From Roseateles amylovorans (GTDB lineage: Bacteria; Pseudomonadota; Gammaproteobacteria; Burkholderiales; Burkholderiaceae_C): DNA of 64,000 bases. Position numbers and translations under genes: made by a program. A model generated the notes under the pieces. It searched no databases, was not told the DNA's origin, and worked only from the letters and a program-made list of their open reading frames with translations. The first letter of the stretch is position 1. Every line of letters starts with the position of its first letter. The DNA is taken from the NCBI RefSeq assembly GCF_025398155.2, contig NZ_CP104562.2, positions 4,030,001-4,094,000 of the forward strand, written 5' to 3'. This document shows, in pieces, positions 42,596 through 51,914 of the stretch.

Positions 42596-44287
42596 ATGAC
42601 GTCATCCTGGCTGGCCAAGACCGCGGCCATTTGTGCCCTTGCAGGCGCCTCATGCGCCTGGGCGGTCGACCAGCCGCCCCGCTGGATCAAGGCCGACGAC
42701 CTTCGCGTGCGTGCCGGCCCCGGAATGGATCAACGCGTGTCGGGCATGCTGCAGCGCGGCTCCGAGGTGATTCTCAAAAGTCCCGAGGCCTTCGACGGCT
42801 TCTGCCTGATCGAGGGCGACGGGCAGTACGGCTACGTGGCCTGCCAGTACCTGAGCGCCGAGCCCATCTCTCGACCGCGCGCCGGTCAGGACGGCGTGCC
42901 GCCGGACCGCCGATGGATCACCGGCACCGCGGTGAATCTGCGTGCCGCCGCCGCGCGTGACGCCGAGATCGTGTCGCGACTGTCGATCAACCGGGCGGTG
43001 CAGTTGGTGCGGGCCGACGTCGGCATCGGCTTCTGCGAGGTGCAACCGCTGGACCGCGCCGGCAAGCCGGAAGGCGCCAGCGGCTTCACGGCCTGCCAGT
43101 ACCTGGCGGTGGAAGCCCTGCCCGCCGCGCAGGCCGCCGCGATTGACGGTGACCCCGCGCGCACCTTCTGGCGTTCGCCCGGTTGGTGGAAGCTGGAGGC
43201 CTATGCGCAATCGCTGGTCGCGAAGCTGCCCGAGAGCGCCAAGTACGGCCCCTGGCCCCGTGACGAGGAACTGGAGCGCATGAAAGCGCATCTGGCGCTG
43301 GGCCTGAAAGCCCCGCCGCCGAAGCCCCTGCCCGACTGGTCCGCCCTCAAGGCCCTGGCCGCAGCGCACGATCCCGCCATCCTCGGCACCGCGCAGCGCG
43401 CCAAGGCCAGGAGCGGCAAGGACAAGGAGCTCTGGCGGCGCGAATACCGTGCCTCTAGCGCGGCTCATCAGATCGGCGTGAACCTCGGCCTGTCCGGGCC
43501 CTTGCACGACAGCATCTCCAGTGATGGTGGTGGGGAGCGGGTGATGCGCCTGATGCTGGCGCTGGAGATGCCCACCGTGCGGCCCTCCCTTTTCCGCACC
43601 GAAGCGGAAGTGGGCCCGCCGGGCGAAGGCCCTGAAGCGCTGGCAGGACGATTCGGCGGCATCTATCGCACCGTGGTGGCCCCGAGAAAGCCGCAGCGGC
43701 CCGATGGATCCACCACCACCGGTGCCGGGCTCTATGACATGTTCAGCCGCACCGTCAGCCTCACCCGACCGGTGCTCTACGTGCAGCTGTATCGGGACGG
43801 GACACTGAAGAGCGAAGCCACGAATACCAGCGCCACCGAAGTGCTCTGGCGGGATGTGGACGGTCCGGAGTGCGAAGGCTGGACCCCGGGCTTCGGCTTC
43901 GGTGATGTGGACGGACCGATCTGGCGTTACTTCGACCAGCCCGGCAACGAGCTGCCCCAGCCGGTCAAGCGCGCGGCCGGTCCGCCCCGTCTCTTCGCCT
44001 ATAAGGCGCTGCAGGCGCCCCCGCGCAGCAAGGCGACACGCAGCGAGCAGGTGGTGAAGCTGGACCGCGCCGCCACCGGGTTCTCGCGCTTCACCCAGAT
44101 GGGCTTTGACCTGGACGAGGACGGTGTTCCCGACCTGATGGTGCTGGAGGGCGCCGGACCCGGCCCGGGTCACCTGGGCGGCACCACCCAGACGGACGAT
44201 CCCTGGTATCGCCTGCTGCTGGTCAACCTCGGTGGCGCCTGGAAGGTGCTGAGCAGTGACAGCTTCTCCTATGGGTGTGGCTGCTAA
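42596..44287 (+). CDS. Exported protein with two SH3b-type domains
   Basis: The protein has 563 residues with a Sec signal peptide (cleavage near AWA at 23). Two bacterial SH3-like repeats follow: about 28-90 (LRVRAGPGMDQRVSGMLQRG, YGYVACQYLS) and about 106-175 (VNLRAAAARDAEIVSRLSIN, GFTACQYLA). SH3b domains often bind peptidoglycan or mediate envelope contacts. The large remainder (about 180-500) is not recognised. Near residue 505 a DLDEDGVPDL loop looks like a calcium-binding DxDxDG motif. The protein ends in SYGCGC. GGAGGAG precedes the ATG. Confidence 0.8.
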   Translation: MTSSWLAKTAAICALAGASCAWAVDQPPRWIKADDLRVRAGPGMDQRVSGMLQRGSEVILKSPEAFDGFCLIEGDGQYGYVACQYLSAEPISRPRAGQDGVPPDRRWITGTAVNLRAAAARDAEIVSRLSINRAVQLVRADVGIGFCEVQPLDRAGKPEGASGFTACQYLAVEALPAAQAAAIDGDPARTFWRSPGWWKLEAYAQSLVAKLPESAKYGPWPRDEELERMKAHLALGLKAPPPKPLPDWSALKALAAAHDPAILGTAQRAKARSGKDKELWRREYRASSAAHQIGVNLGLSGPLHDSISSDGGGERVMRLMLALEMPTVRPSLFRTEAEVGPPGEGPEALAGRFGGIYRTVVAPRKPQRPDGSTTTGAGLYDMFSRTVSLTRPVLYVQLYRDGTLKSEATNTSATEVLWRDVDGPECEGWTPGFGFGDVDGPIWRYFDQPGNELPQPVKRAAGPPRLFAYKALQAPPRSKATRSEQVVKLDRAATGFSRFTQMGFDLDEDGVPDLMVLEGAGPGPGHLGGTTQTDDPWYRLLLVNLGGAWKVLSSDSFSYGCGC

Positions 44288-44374
44288 TCCCGCGGCGACC
44301 ACAAGGTCCATCACGAAACCTTCATCATCTCGGCCCTACCCTGCAGGTCTCACAACGATCATCAGGAGACCGCC

Positions 44375-45550
44375 TTGAAGCTGCTTCATTCCGTGCTGCT
44401 CGCCGTCGTCACCACGGCTGCGCTGGCGCCGACCGCCGATGCCCGCCCCACGCCGTCGCGCGAGCCGACCTTGATCGCCCATCGCGGCGCGAGCGGCTAT
44501 CTGCCGGAGCACACGCTGGCCGCCTACTGGATGGCGATCGAGCAAGGTGCGGACTTCGTCGAGCCGGATCTGGTCATCACCAAGGACGGCGTGCTGGTGG
44601 CCCGCCATGAAAATGCGATCGCCATCCTGAATGCGGACGGCTCGGTGCGCGAAGCCACCACCGACGTGGCCGAGCGCCCGGAGTTCGCGGCCCGCAAGAC
44701 CACCAAGATGATCGACGGCGTGGCGATCACCGGCTGGTTCACCGAGGACTTCACCCTGGCCGAGCTGAAGACCCTGCGCGCCCGCGAGCGCATTCCGCAG
44801 GTCCGTCCCGCCAACACCCGGTTCAACGACATGTTCGAAGTGCCGACCTTCGAAGAGGTGCTTCAACTGGTGCAGCAGGCCAATGACCGCCGCCGCGAGG
44901 ACGCGCGTGGCGACCGCGACATGCGCCATGGCCACGGCCCGTCGCGCAAGTTCAAGCCGGTGGGTGTTTATCCGGAGACCAAGCATCCGAGCTATTTCGC
45001 CGGCATCGGCAAGTCGCTGGAAGAGCCGCTGGTGCGCCTGCTCAACAAGTACGGCTACCGCGGCGCGGACGCGCCGGTGTTCATCCAATCGTTCGAAGTG
45101 GGCAACCTGCGCAAGCTCAACCGCATGACCCGCGTGCCGCTGGTGCAACTGCTCAACGGCTCGGGCCAGCCCTACGACTTCACCCTCAGCGGCGACACCC
45201 GCACCTACGCCGACCTGGCCAAGCCCGCCGGCCTCGCCGAGATCTCCAGCTATGCCCAAGGCATCGGCGCCAACACCAACCTGATGATCCCGCTGGTGGG
45301 CGGCAAGCTGGGCACGCCGACGACCCTGGTCAGCGATGCGCATGCGGCCGGCCTGATCGTGCACGGATGGACCTTCCGGGCCGAGAACGTGTTCCTGCCC
45401 AATGAGTTCGATGTGGGCAGTGATCCCGCCGCGATCGGTGACTTGGCCGGACAGATCCGCGCGTTCTTGAACCTGGGCATGGACGGCCTGTTCAGCGACC
45501 AGTCGTTCCTGGCGCGCAAGGCGATCGATGCGTATGTGAAGAAGCCTTGA
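44375..45550 (+). CDS. glpQ: Periplasmic glycerophosphodiester phosphodiesterase
   Basis: The protein has 391 residues with a Sec signal peptide (MKLLHSVLLAVVTTAALAPTADA). It cleaves glycerophosphodiesters to glycerol-3-phosphate and alcohol, using calcium. The GDPD motif is LIAHRGASGYLPEHTLAAY (HRGAS with the catalytic His, then PEHT), and GADFVEPDLVITKDGVLVARHE holds the acidic metal ligands and the second His. VFIQSFE and HGWTFR are later family blocks. An insertion rich in Arg/Asp (about 170-185) is unlike E. coli GlpQ. The gene stands alone behind AGGAG; no glpT neighbours are present. Confidence 0.93.
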   Translation: MKLLHSVLLAVVTTAALAPTADARPTPSREPTLIAHRGASGYLPEHTLAAYWMAIEQGADFVEPDLVITKDGVLVARHENAIAILNADGSVREATTDVAERPEFAARKTTKMIDGVAITGWFTEDFTLAELKTLRARERIPQVRPANTRFNDMFEVPTFEEVLQLVQQANDRRREDARGDRDMRHGHGPSRKFKPVGVYPETKHPSYFAGIGKSLEEPLVRLLNKYGYRGADAPVFIQSFEVGNLRKLNRMTRVPLVQLLNGSGQPYDFTLSGDTRTYADLAKPAGLAEISSYAQGIGANTNLMIPLVGGKLGTPTTLVSDAHAAGLIVHGWTFRAENVFLPNEFDVGSDPAAIGDLAGQIRAFLNLGMDGLFSDQSFLARKAIDAYVKKP

Positions 45551-45681
45551 AGGCTGCGCGGGGGCGCTGAGTCTGGGAAGGCTCGGCGCCGCCGCGATCT
45601 GGGATCAAGCCCGGCATTCGGGGGCCTCGGCAACTGAGGTTGAGTGGTACCGGCGGCGAATCTGAGTCCCAACATGATGGA

Positions 45682-46155
45682 ATGCCCGAACAAGTACCCA
45701 CGCCGTTGATCGCCGAGATCTATCAAGCCTTTGCGGGTTTCGAAAAGCCCCATCGGTACATCGTCGACGACCTCTATGAGCCAGAGCGTCTGGACTACGA
45801 GGACATGCTGGGTGACAAGACGCGTGAAGCGATTGAGGCAGATGACCTCGGCCATGTGGCTTGGAGCCCGCTCTACCATCTCTCGCCCAAGGCGGTCGCC
45901 TATTTGCTGCCCAGACTGATAGAACTCGCGGAGAACGGAAGCCGAGACCGTCTGGGCGAACCAATTCTGAGCCGCCTCATCGGCTACGTCTCCGACGGTC
46001 CTTCTTCCGCGCACTTCTCGCTGCTCGGCCGCGAACAGAGGAGCGTGATCGCCAGATACCTTCGTCATGTCGCCGCAGAACACTCGCAGCAGGCTCAAGA
46101 CGAATGTTGGGAAGACTCGCTAGCGGATGCCATTCGAGAATGGCCGACCGTTTGA
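45682..46155 (+). CDS. Small uncharacterised protein, possibly DUF6714 family
   Basis: The protein has 157 residues from ATG 45682; a TTG at 45640 in frame would add 14. Visible features are IAEIYQAFAGFEKPHRYIVDDLYE, an acidic stretch and a C-terminal helix (SVIARYLRHVAAEHSQQAQDECWED). The layout recalls DUF6714 proteins, which are often immunity-like or accessory, but this is tentative. Codon use is less G/C-biased than that of its neighbours, consistent with recent acquisition. It is convergent with the glycosyltransferase on the other strand and not obviously in any operon. Confidence 0.6.
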   Translation: MPEQVPTPLIAEIYQAFAGFEKPHRYIVDDLYEPERLDYEDMLGDKTREAIEADDLGHVAWSPLYHLSPKAVAYLLPRLIELAENGSRDRLGEPILSRLIGYVSDGPSSAHFSLLGREQRSVIARYLRHVAAEHSQQAQDECWEDSLADAIREWPTV

Positions 46156-46236
46156 TAGAAGCGGAATTTTCAGGCGCATGCAAAGCCACATCAGCGGCTC
46201 GCTGCAAGCAGCGACCGCTGGGTCAAACCACAATGA

Positions 46237-47496
46237 TCAATGCGCCGCCTTCACAGGCCGCGCCGACTCCACCGACGGCTGCGCGCTCGGCGCATACGAC
46301 GCCCGGTTCTGGAAGAACGTCACCAACCGCGAGGCCGCCACATCGATGTCGTGCCGCGCCAGCACCCGCTCGCGCGCAGCCGCACCGCGGCGTTGCAGTT
46401 CAGCATCGTCGCAAGTCAGGCAATCGACCATCGCGCGAGCCAGCACTTCGGGATCACCCGCCGGGACCAGCCAGCCGTTGTCGCCATCCACCACCAGTTC
46501 CGGAATGCCGGCGATCGCGGTGCTGACCACCGGGCGCCCCAGCGCCATCGATTCCATCACCACCACCGGCAGCCCTTCCGCAAAGCTGGATACCACCATC
46601 GCGCGGGACGCCAGGATCTCCTCACGGACCTGATCGCTGGTGATCCATCCGGTGATGCGCACCCGGCCGCCCAGTTGGAGCGCCGCAATCCGGGCCTCCA
46701 CATGCGCCCGCAGTTCGCCATCACCCGCCAGCACCAGCTCGAAGTCGATGCCCTTGGCCGCCACGATCGCCGCCGCTTCCAGCAGCATCAAGTGGCCCTT
46801 CTGCTCGCACAGACGACCCACTGCCACCAGCCGGTTGCCCCGCGGCGGCTCGGTCTTGAGCGCATAGAAGCCCGGCTCCACGCCGCAATGCACCACCTTC
46901 ACCTTGGGCCACTGGGCATGGTCCACCCAGCGATACACCTGGCTGCGGCAGAACGAGGAAATCGCCACCACAAAACGCGCCCGGCGAATCTTCTCGCCCA
47001 GATGCAGCAGCTCAGGCTTGTCGAACTCCTCCGACCCGTGGCAGGTGAAGCTGTAGCCCGGGCCGCCCAGGACCTCGATCAGCAGCGCCACCTCGGTCGC
47101 ATTGGTGCCGAAATGCGCATGGACATGGTCGATGCCCTGCTCGCGCAGCGTGCGCAGCGCCAGGCAGGCTTCGGCCAGGTAGATGAAGTGCAAAGGCAGC
47201 GGACGGTCGGCGCGCCGGCCGATCTGCATCACCACCTTCAGCGCGCTCAGGAACCGTCCCGGAGATGCCACCGCCTGGCTGAGCATCGCGCTCAGCAAGG
47301 GGCCCATGCCACCGCGCAGCAGGTAGTGCGTTCGGGACTTTTCCGCCTGGTCTTGCGGATCGGGCGCATCGTCGTCCCATCCCCGGACCGAGAGCCGAAG
47401 CACATCCACCCCCTGCTTCTCCAGCGCCAGGATCTCCCGGCGGATGAAGGTGTGGCTCACCTTCGGATAGTGATTCATCAGATAGGCGATCTTCAC
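46237..47496 (-). CDS. Glycosyltransferase family 4 protein
   Basis: The protein has 419 residues from a GTG at 47496, selected because AAGGAG precedes it and MKIAYLMNHYPKVSHTFIRREI is the expected start; ATG at 47526 is the alternative. The GT-B fold is clear: VDHVHAHFGTNATEVALL, SFTCHGSEEF, NRLVAVGRLCEQKGHLMLLEA, and the nucleotide-sugar EX7E region SFAEGLPVVVMESMALGRPVV. It probably builds the exopolysaccharide of the adjacent XrtA locus, from whose nearest gene it is separated by a 0.8-kb noncoding gap. Confidence 0.92.
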   Translation of the reverse strand: MKIAYLMNHYPKVSHTFIRREILALEKQGVDVLRLSVRGWDDDAPDPQDQAEKSRTHYLLRGGMGPLLSAMLSQAVASPGRFLSALKVVMQIGRRADRPLPLHFIYLAEACLALRTLREQGIDHVHAHFGTNATEVALLIEVLGGPGYSFTCHGSEEFDKPELLHLGEKIRRARFVVAISSFCRSQVYRWVDHAQWPKVKVVHCGVEPGFYALKTEPPRGNRLVAVGRLCEQKGHLMLLEAAAIVAAKGIDFELVLAGDGELRAHVEARIAALQLGGRVRITGWITSDQVREEILASRAMVVSSFAEGLPVVVMESMALGRPVVSTAIAGIPELVVDGDNGWLVPAGDPEVLARAMVDCLTCDDAELQRRGAAARERVLARHDIDVAASRLVTFFQNRASYAPSAQPSVESARPVKAAH

Positions 47497-48282
47497 GAGC
47501 TCTCTCTCCTTGTTCTTCATGCGCATGCTGCCGACGACCCCACACGCCTCTGGCGTGCACCGTCACCGCACACAACCGATACGGCAAACCCGCACCGTGC
47601 CGGGTGCTGCAGCGCACCATCTTGGAATTGCCGATCGCGCGGGAAACCGCCAGCGATCCAGGATCTACCTCTGAGAAAGCGCTTCAACGACCGTCAAAGT
47701 CCGGTTCGCTGACCGCGCCCAAGGCAACCCCACATTGGTGCAGGCTGCACCATGCTTGAGAACGAGTCGCCTCGCAATCCCCGATCACGGGGACGCGGCG
47801 GCGCTTCCGGGAAACCCGGGTTTCACGAAACCGACATGGCTCCCCGACCGAAAAAATCGAGACGCGGCAGGACCTTCGCACCGAGCCGGCACGACGCCCG
47901 CAAGCCCTGCGAGGTCCGACGCCCGGTGCAGCGCAGCAGTTCACTCACGGCTCAATGCGGGCGATTCAGCGAATGTCCGGGATGTGGGGAGGTACGCCGA
48001 GGGTGGCCGCCGCCCGGCGTCACGGGCTTTCGACGCGGCACCCCAAGGACTTGCATATCGAAAGCGCGCCACTGTGGCTGCCGAGACGCCTGCGTCCGGC
48101 TTTTCAGTCAGGCCCGCCCGACGATCTGGCGTGATGCGCTTCGCAAGTCGGAGAGCGCCTCTCCCGAGGTGCCATCCTGGCCGTTCGTGCGGCTCGCTGA
48201 CTGATCAGTTGACAGGCCGGCTGCCTGTCGATGTGTCCGGCAATCGTCGTGGCGATTGCCTGGCGGGACATCGCCCGCTGGC
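47497..48282. other. Long noncoding region between glycosyltransferase and PEP-CTERM gene
   Basis: No convincing gene is seen in these 786 bp; open frames are Arg-rich and lack family patterns. It holds a perfect 14-bp palindrome, GAAACCCGGGTTTC (47811-47824), a CCCCG/CGGGG stem (47779-47792) and two hairpins near the right end: GACAGG/CCTGTC (48210-48228) and GGCAATCG/CGATTGCC (48239-48260). The last lies 23 bp after the PEP-CTERM stop on the minus strand and may contribute to termination, although no T-run follows. The region must contain the promoter of the glycosyltransferase gene. Confidence 0.55.
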
Positions 48283-49197
48283 TCAGACTGTCTCGGTCGT
48301 CCCGCGCTCCGACACCCGGCGACGCGCCACGGCGCCCAATGCCGCCACGCCCGCCAGCATCAGCAGGATGCTGGACGGCTCCGGCACGGCCGGCACCACC
48401 GGGATGAACGAGCGCGTGTAATCCACGCCGGAGTCGGAGCTGAGGGTGAAGTTCACCGCGGTGCCGTCCGCCCGGGTCACCGACGAAATGCCCCCCCAGT
48501 ACAGCGACTGGTTCAGCACCGAGCCCCCCTGACCGCTGGTGCTGTCCAGGTAGTAGGTGTTGAGCGCCGCGGCGCTGTAGAGGCTCATCGAGAAGAAGGT
48601 CGCTTCGCCGGAAAGCAGTTGCGTTTCGACGGTGTAGATGCGCGACAGCGAGGCCGACGGCGTATCGAACAGCAGGTAGGTGCTGGTGCTGCCGTCATAG
48701 GCCATCTGCGTCGTCGCGCCGACCACCGAGATCGAGCTGCCGAACTGCTGCACCACCGACCAGGTGCTGAAGCCGGCCACGCCAGCTTCGTTGCTCAGCG
48801 TGTCCAGCGCCAGATGATTGGCACCGGTCACCGCAAAGCTGTAGCGCACCGTCAGCGGCTCAAAGGCGGTCGAGGTGTGCAGCGTGAGGTTGTCGTACTG
48901 AGTGACCGCGCTGGACGTCTGCACGCTGCCCGCGCCACCAAAGGTTGCATAAGTCGAGGCGGTGAGCGCGCCAGCGCTGGACGACGAGGTCACCGAGGCG
49001 CTGGTCTGGAACGGATTGCCCAGGAAGTCGGTCCCGGAGGTGCTGGCCTGGTCGGCCAACTGCCCGTGGGCGCCGGAGCTGGTGGTCCGGTTGACGCCGT
49101 TCTCCGAGACGATGCTTAGGGTCTGGTCGACCGTTGTCTGCGCTTGGGCCCCGCCGAACACGGCGGCCAAACTCACGGCGATCATGGCCTGCTTCAT
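48283..49197 (-). CDS. PEP-CTERM sorting-domain protein (exosortase substrate)
   Basis: The protein has 304 residues from the ATG at 49197, which sits behind GGGAGGG; the longer frame to 49299 hides the signal peptide. A Sec signal (MKQAMIAVSLAAVFGGAQAQ) starts a Ser/Thr/Ala-rich body with few charged residues. The C-terminus is a textbook PEP-CTERM tag: VPEPSSILLMLAGVAALGAV then RRR. Exosortase cleaves at PEP and couples sorting to exopolysaccharide export. It is the only obvious substrate in the locus, and XrtA is encoded 11 kb away on the same strand. Confidence 0.93.
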   Translation of the reverse strand: MKQAMIAVSLAAVFGGAQAQTTVDQTLSIVSENGVNRTTSSGAHGQLADQASTSGTDFLGNPFQTSASVTSSSSAGALTASTYATFGGAGSVQTSSAVTQYDNLTLHTSTAFEPLTVRYSFAVTGANHLALDTLSNEAGVAGFSTWSVVQQFGSSISVVGATTQMAYDGSTSTYLLFDTPSASLSRIYTVETQLLSGEATFFSMSLYSAAALNTYYLDSTSGQGGSVLNQSLYWGGISSVTRADGTAVNFTLSSDSGVDYTRSFIPVVPAVPEPSSILLMLAGVAALGAVARRRVSERGTTETV

Positions 49198-49475
49198 ACA
49201 TTCCCTCCCGAAGGCGTGTTTTTCAACTTTGTTTCTGGGTTCTTGGAAACCCGGGGCGAACGTTAATTCAGCCGGCCCAGGATCGGCCCCCGCGTTCACG
49301 GGGTCTCGCCACAGAACGCTAACAAGTGGTGACAGGTCTTACCCAGCGGCGTCCGGCTCCGGGGCCTGCGGTCGCAGTCGCGGTGCCGGGTCAATCATCT
49401 GGGGGATGGCCCCCTCCCCGCCGCTGGCCACCGTTCGCAGCCGCTCCGCGTGGTTCGCTCCCGTTCAGCGTCGCC

Positions 49476-51767
49476 TCACTCGGCGATGCCCCACTGGTTC
49501 AGCATGAAGGCATAGACCTTGGCCTTTTCCTTCAGCGCATCGAACCGGCCGGAGGCGCCCCCGTGGCCGGCGGTGAGGTTGATGTCGAACAGCAGCGGAT
49601 TCGAATCGGTCTTCAGGGTGCGCAAGCGGGCCACGTACTTGGCCGGCTCCCAGTACGGCACCTGGCTGTCGTTCAAGCCGGTGCGGGTGAGGATGGCGGG
49701 ATAGGCCCCCGGCTTGAGGTTGTCGTAGGGGCTGTAGGCCCGCATCCAGGCGTACTGGTCGCGGATCTTGGGATTGCCCCATTCGATGTATTCCTCGGTG
49801 GTCAGCGGCAGCGTCTCGTCCGCCATCGAATTGATGGCATCGACAAACGGCACCTCCGCCACCACCGCCTTGAACAAGGTCGGTCGAAGGTTGACCACCG
49901 CGCCCATCAGCAGCCCGCCGGCACTGCGGCCATTGATGATCAGTTGCTGGGGCGAGGTCCACCGCTGCTCGACCAGCGCATCGGCCACCGCAATGAAGTC
50001 GGTGAAGGTGTTCATCTTCTTGTCGAGCTTGCCGTCCAGGTACCAGCGCCGGCCCAGTTCGCCGCCGCCGCGCACATGGGCGATGGCGACGATCACGCCG
50101 CGGTCGAGCAGCGACAGGTCGTCGGCATTGAAGCGCGGATCGAGCGACGCGCCATAGCTGCCGTAGCCCCTGAGCAGCAACGGCCGTGGGCCCTCGCCCC
50201 GCAGTGCCTTCGCATAGACGACCGAGATCGGGACCCGCGTGCCGTCCTTGGCGGTGGCCCAGAGTCGACGCGATTCATACCGCGTCGCGTCATACCCCGT
50301 CACCGGCTGCCGCTTGCGCACCGTGGTGCGGCCGTCGTTCAGGCGGGCGTCCAGCACCGAGGTGGGCGTGGTGAACGATTGATAGTTCAGCCGCAGCGTG
50401 TCGGTGTCGTACTCGCGGTTGTCGCCGATGACGGCGCTGTAGAGCGGCTCGCTGAACCCGATGTCGCGGCCCTGGATCCCGCTCGATGCGCCCCCTTTCG
50501 GCACCGATGCGCGGGGCCACCGTTCCGGATCAAACACCCGCAGCTTCACCGCCCCCTGCTCCCGCAGCTGCAGCACCAAATGGCGCTTGAACACGGCGAT
50601 GCGCTCCAGGGCCACGTCCTCGCGCTGCGGCAGCAGTTCGCGCGCCCGGGCCCAGTCGGCCGGGCCGATGGGCAACTGCCTGGGCAGCGGCAGGCTGACG
50701 AATCGATGGTTGGGCCCGCGGTCGTTGATCAGCAACAGCCACTGCCCGGCGCGATGCTCGGCGCTGTAGTCGATGCCGGTCTTGCGCGGCAGCAGCACCT
50801 GCCAGGCGCCCATCGGCTGGTCGGCGCGCAGCACCCGGGTCTCGCTGGTGTCCTTCGCATGACTGACCACCATCAGATAGCGCCCGTCGGCCGACTTCGC
50901 CAGACGCAGGTTGTAGAGCTCGTCCGGCTCATCCAGGATCAGTTCATCCGGCCCCGGCGCATCCACCCGATGCCGCCAGAGCTGATTGCGCCGCCGTGCC
51001 TCGTTGGACGTGATGTAGAACAGCGTGCGCGAATCCGCCGCCCAGATCGCGCCATCGGTGCGCAGACCGGTCCACGGTCGGTCCTGCCCGGTGGCCAGGT
51101 CCCGCACCCGCAGCTGGAAATCACGGTAGCCGCTGTCGTCCAGCGAATAGACCAGCAGCCGACCGTCCGGGCTGGGCGTGACCTGGTTCACCGACAGGAA
51201 CTGGCGGCCCTTGGCCAGCTCATTGAGGTCGAGCATCACCTGCGCCAGGGCCTGGGCGTCATAGCCGCGCTGCGGACCTTGTGCCTTCCGGCGGATGTAC
51301 TGCGGATACTGCGCGCCGGCCAGGGTGCGGGTGCTGAACCACCAGGGGCCATCGCGGGCCGGCACGCTCTCATCGGCTTGCTGGATGCGGCCGACCATTT
51401 CGCCGTAGAGCCGGTCGCGCAGCCCTTGAAGTGGCTGGAACCAGCGGGCCGCGTAATTCGCCTCGGCCTGGAGATAGGCCATCACCTCGGGGTTGTCGCG
51501 CTCGCGGAGCCAGAAGTAGTCGTCGATGCGGGTGTCGCCGTGGAGGGTGACATCCTTGGGAATACGCGCTGCCTTCGGAGCCTCGCCCGACAAAAGGACG
51601 GGGGCCGCGGTTGATGCGGTTGATGCGGTTGATGCGGGCGCTACGGGTAACGCGATGACGGCTTGCGCCATCACGGACTGCGCCAACCACATGCCACCGC
51701 CCACCAGCATGGCAAGCCCCACCAAGCCGCGCGCCACGACAGCGCGTCCGGATGCATTCCTCTTCAT
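49476..51767 (-). CDS. S9 family prolyl oligopeptidase (oligopeptidase B-like), exported
   Basis: The protein has 763 residues from ATG 51767; the frame extends 28 codons upstream without support. A hydrophobic N-terminus (LVGLAMLVGGGMWLAQSVMA) indicates export, unlike cytoplasmic E. coli PtrB. The beta-propeller (about 80-480) is followed by the peptidase domain: INGRSAGGLLMG (Ser), GLNDSQVPYWEP (Asp) and AGHGGASGR (His). IDDYFWLRERDNPEVMAYLQAEA near the start is a family signature. It lies between the deacetylase and the PEP-CTERM gene, so it may trim envelope peptides, but a direct role in sorting is unproven. Nine-bp repeats (51607-51633) encode a Thr/Ala/Ser tract behind the signal. Confidence 0.92.
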   Translation of the reverse strand: MKRNASGRAVVARGLVGLAMLVGGGMWLAQSVMAQAVIALPVAPASTASTASTAAPVLLSGEAPKAARIPKDVTLHGDTRIDDYFWLRERDNPEVMAYLQAEANYAARWFQPLQGLRDRLYGEMVGRIQQADESVPARDGPWWFSTRTLAGAQYPQYIRRKAQGPQRGYDAQALAQVMLDLNELAKGRQFLSVNQVTPSPDGRLLVYSLDDSGYRDFQLRVRDLATGQDRPWTGLRTDGAIWAADSRTLFYITSNEARRRNQLWRHRVDAPGPDELILDEPDELYNLRLAKSADGRYLMVVSHAKDTSETRVLRADQPMGAWQVLLPRKTGIDYSAEHRAGQWLLLINDRGPNHRFVSLPLPRQLPIGPADWARARELLPQREDVALERIAVFKRHLVLQLREQGAVKLRVFDPERWPRASVPKGGASSGIQGRDIGFSEPLYSAVIGDNREYDTDTLRLNYQSFTTPTSVLDARLNDGRTTVRKRQPVTGYDATRYESRRLWATAKDGTRVPISVVYAKALRGEGPRPLLLRGYGSYGASLDPRFNADDLSLLDRGVIVAIAHVRGGGELGRRWYLDGKLDKKMNTFTDFIAVADALVEQRWTSPQQLIINGRSAGGLLMGAVVNLRPTLFKAVVAEVPFVDAINSMADETLPLTTEEYIEWGNPKIRDQYAWMRAYSPYDNLKPGAYPAILTRTGLNDSQVPYWEPAKYVARLRTLKTDSNPLLFDINLTAGHGGASGRFDALKEKAKVYAFMLNQWGIAE
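51607..51633 (-). repeat. 9-bp tandem repeat in the S9 peptidase gene (three units)
   Basis: Three perfect GCGGTTGAT units encode a (Ser-Thr-Ala)-type linker just after the signal peptide. The unit is a multiple of three, so copy changes keep the frame. Confidence 0.8.
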
Positions 51768-51914
51768 TCGGCGTCCCTGGTTCGCGGGCCCTCGGTAAGG
51801 CCCGACTCGCGAGGGATTGTGCCGGGTCTTGCCTGGCTGTCGACCCGGCAAAACCTCGGTGGCGGAACCCGATCACCACCGCTGCGGCGACATCGACCTC
51901 GCGCCCTCACCGCC

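Noticed and set aside
47735..48421. Plus-strand open frames in the gap before the PEP-CTERM gene
   Set aside because: They are Arg/Ala/Ser-rich, overlap each other in different frames, lack ribosome-binding sites and partly lie antisense to the PEP-CTERM gene.
49198..49475. Sigma-54 promoter for the PEP-CTERM gene
   Set aside because: Exosortase substrates are sometimes sigma-54 controlled, but no TGGCAC-N5-TTGC match is visible upstream on the minus strand.
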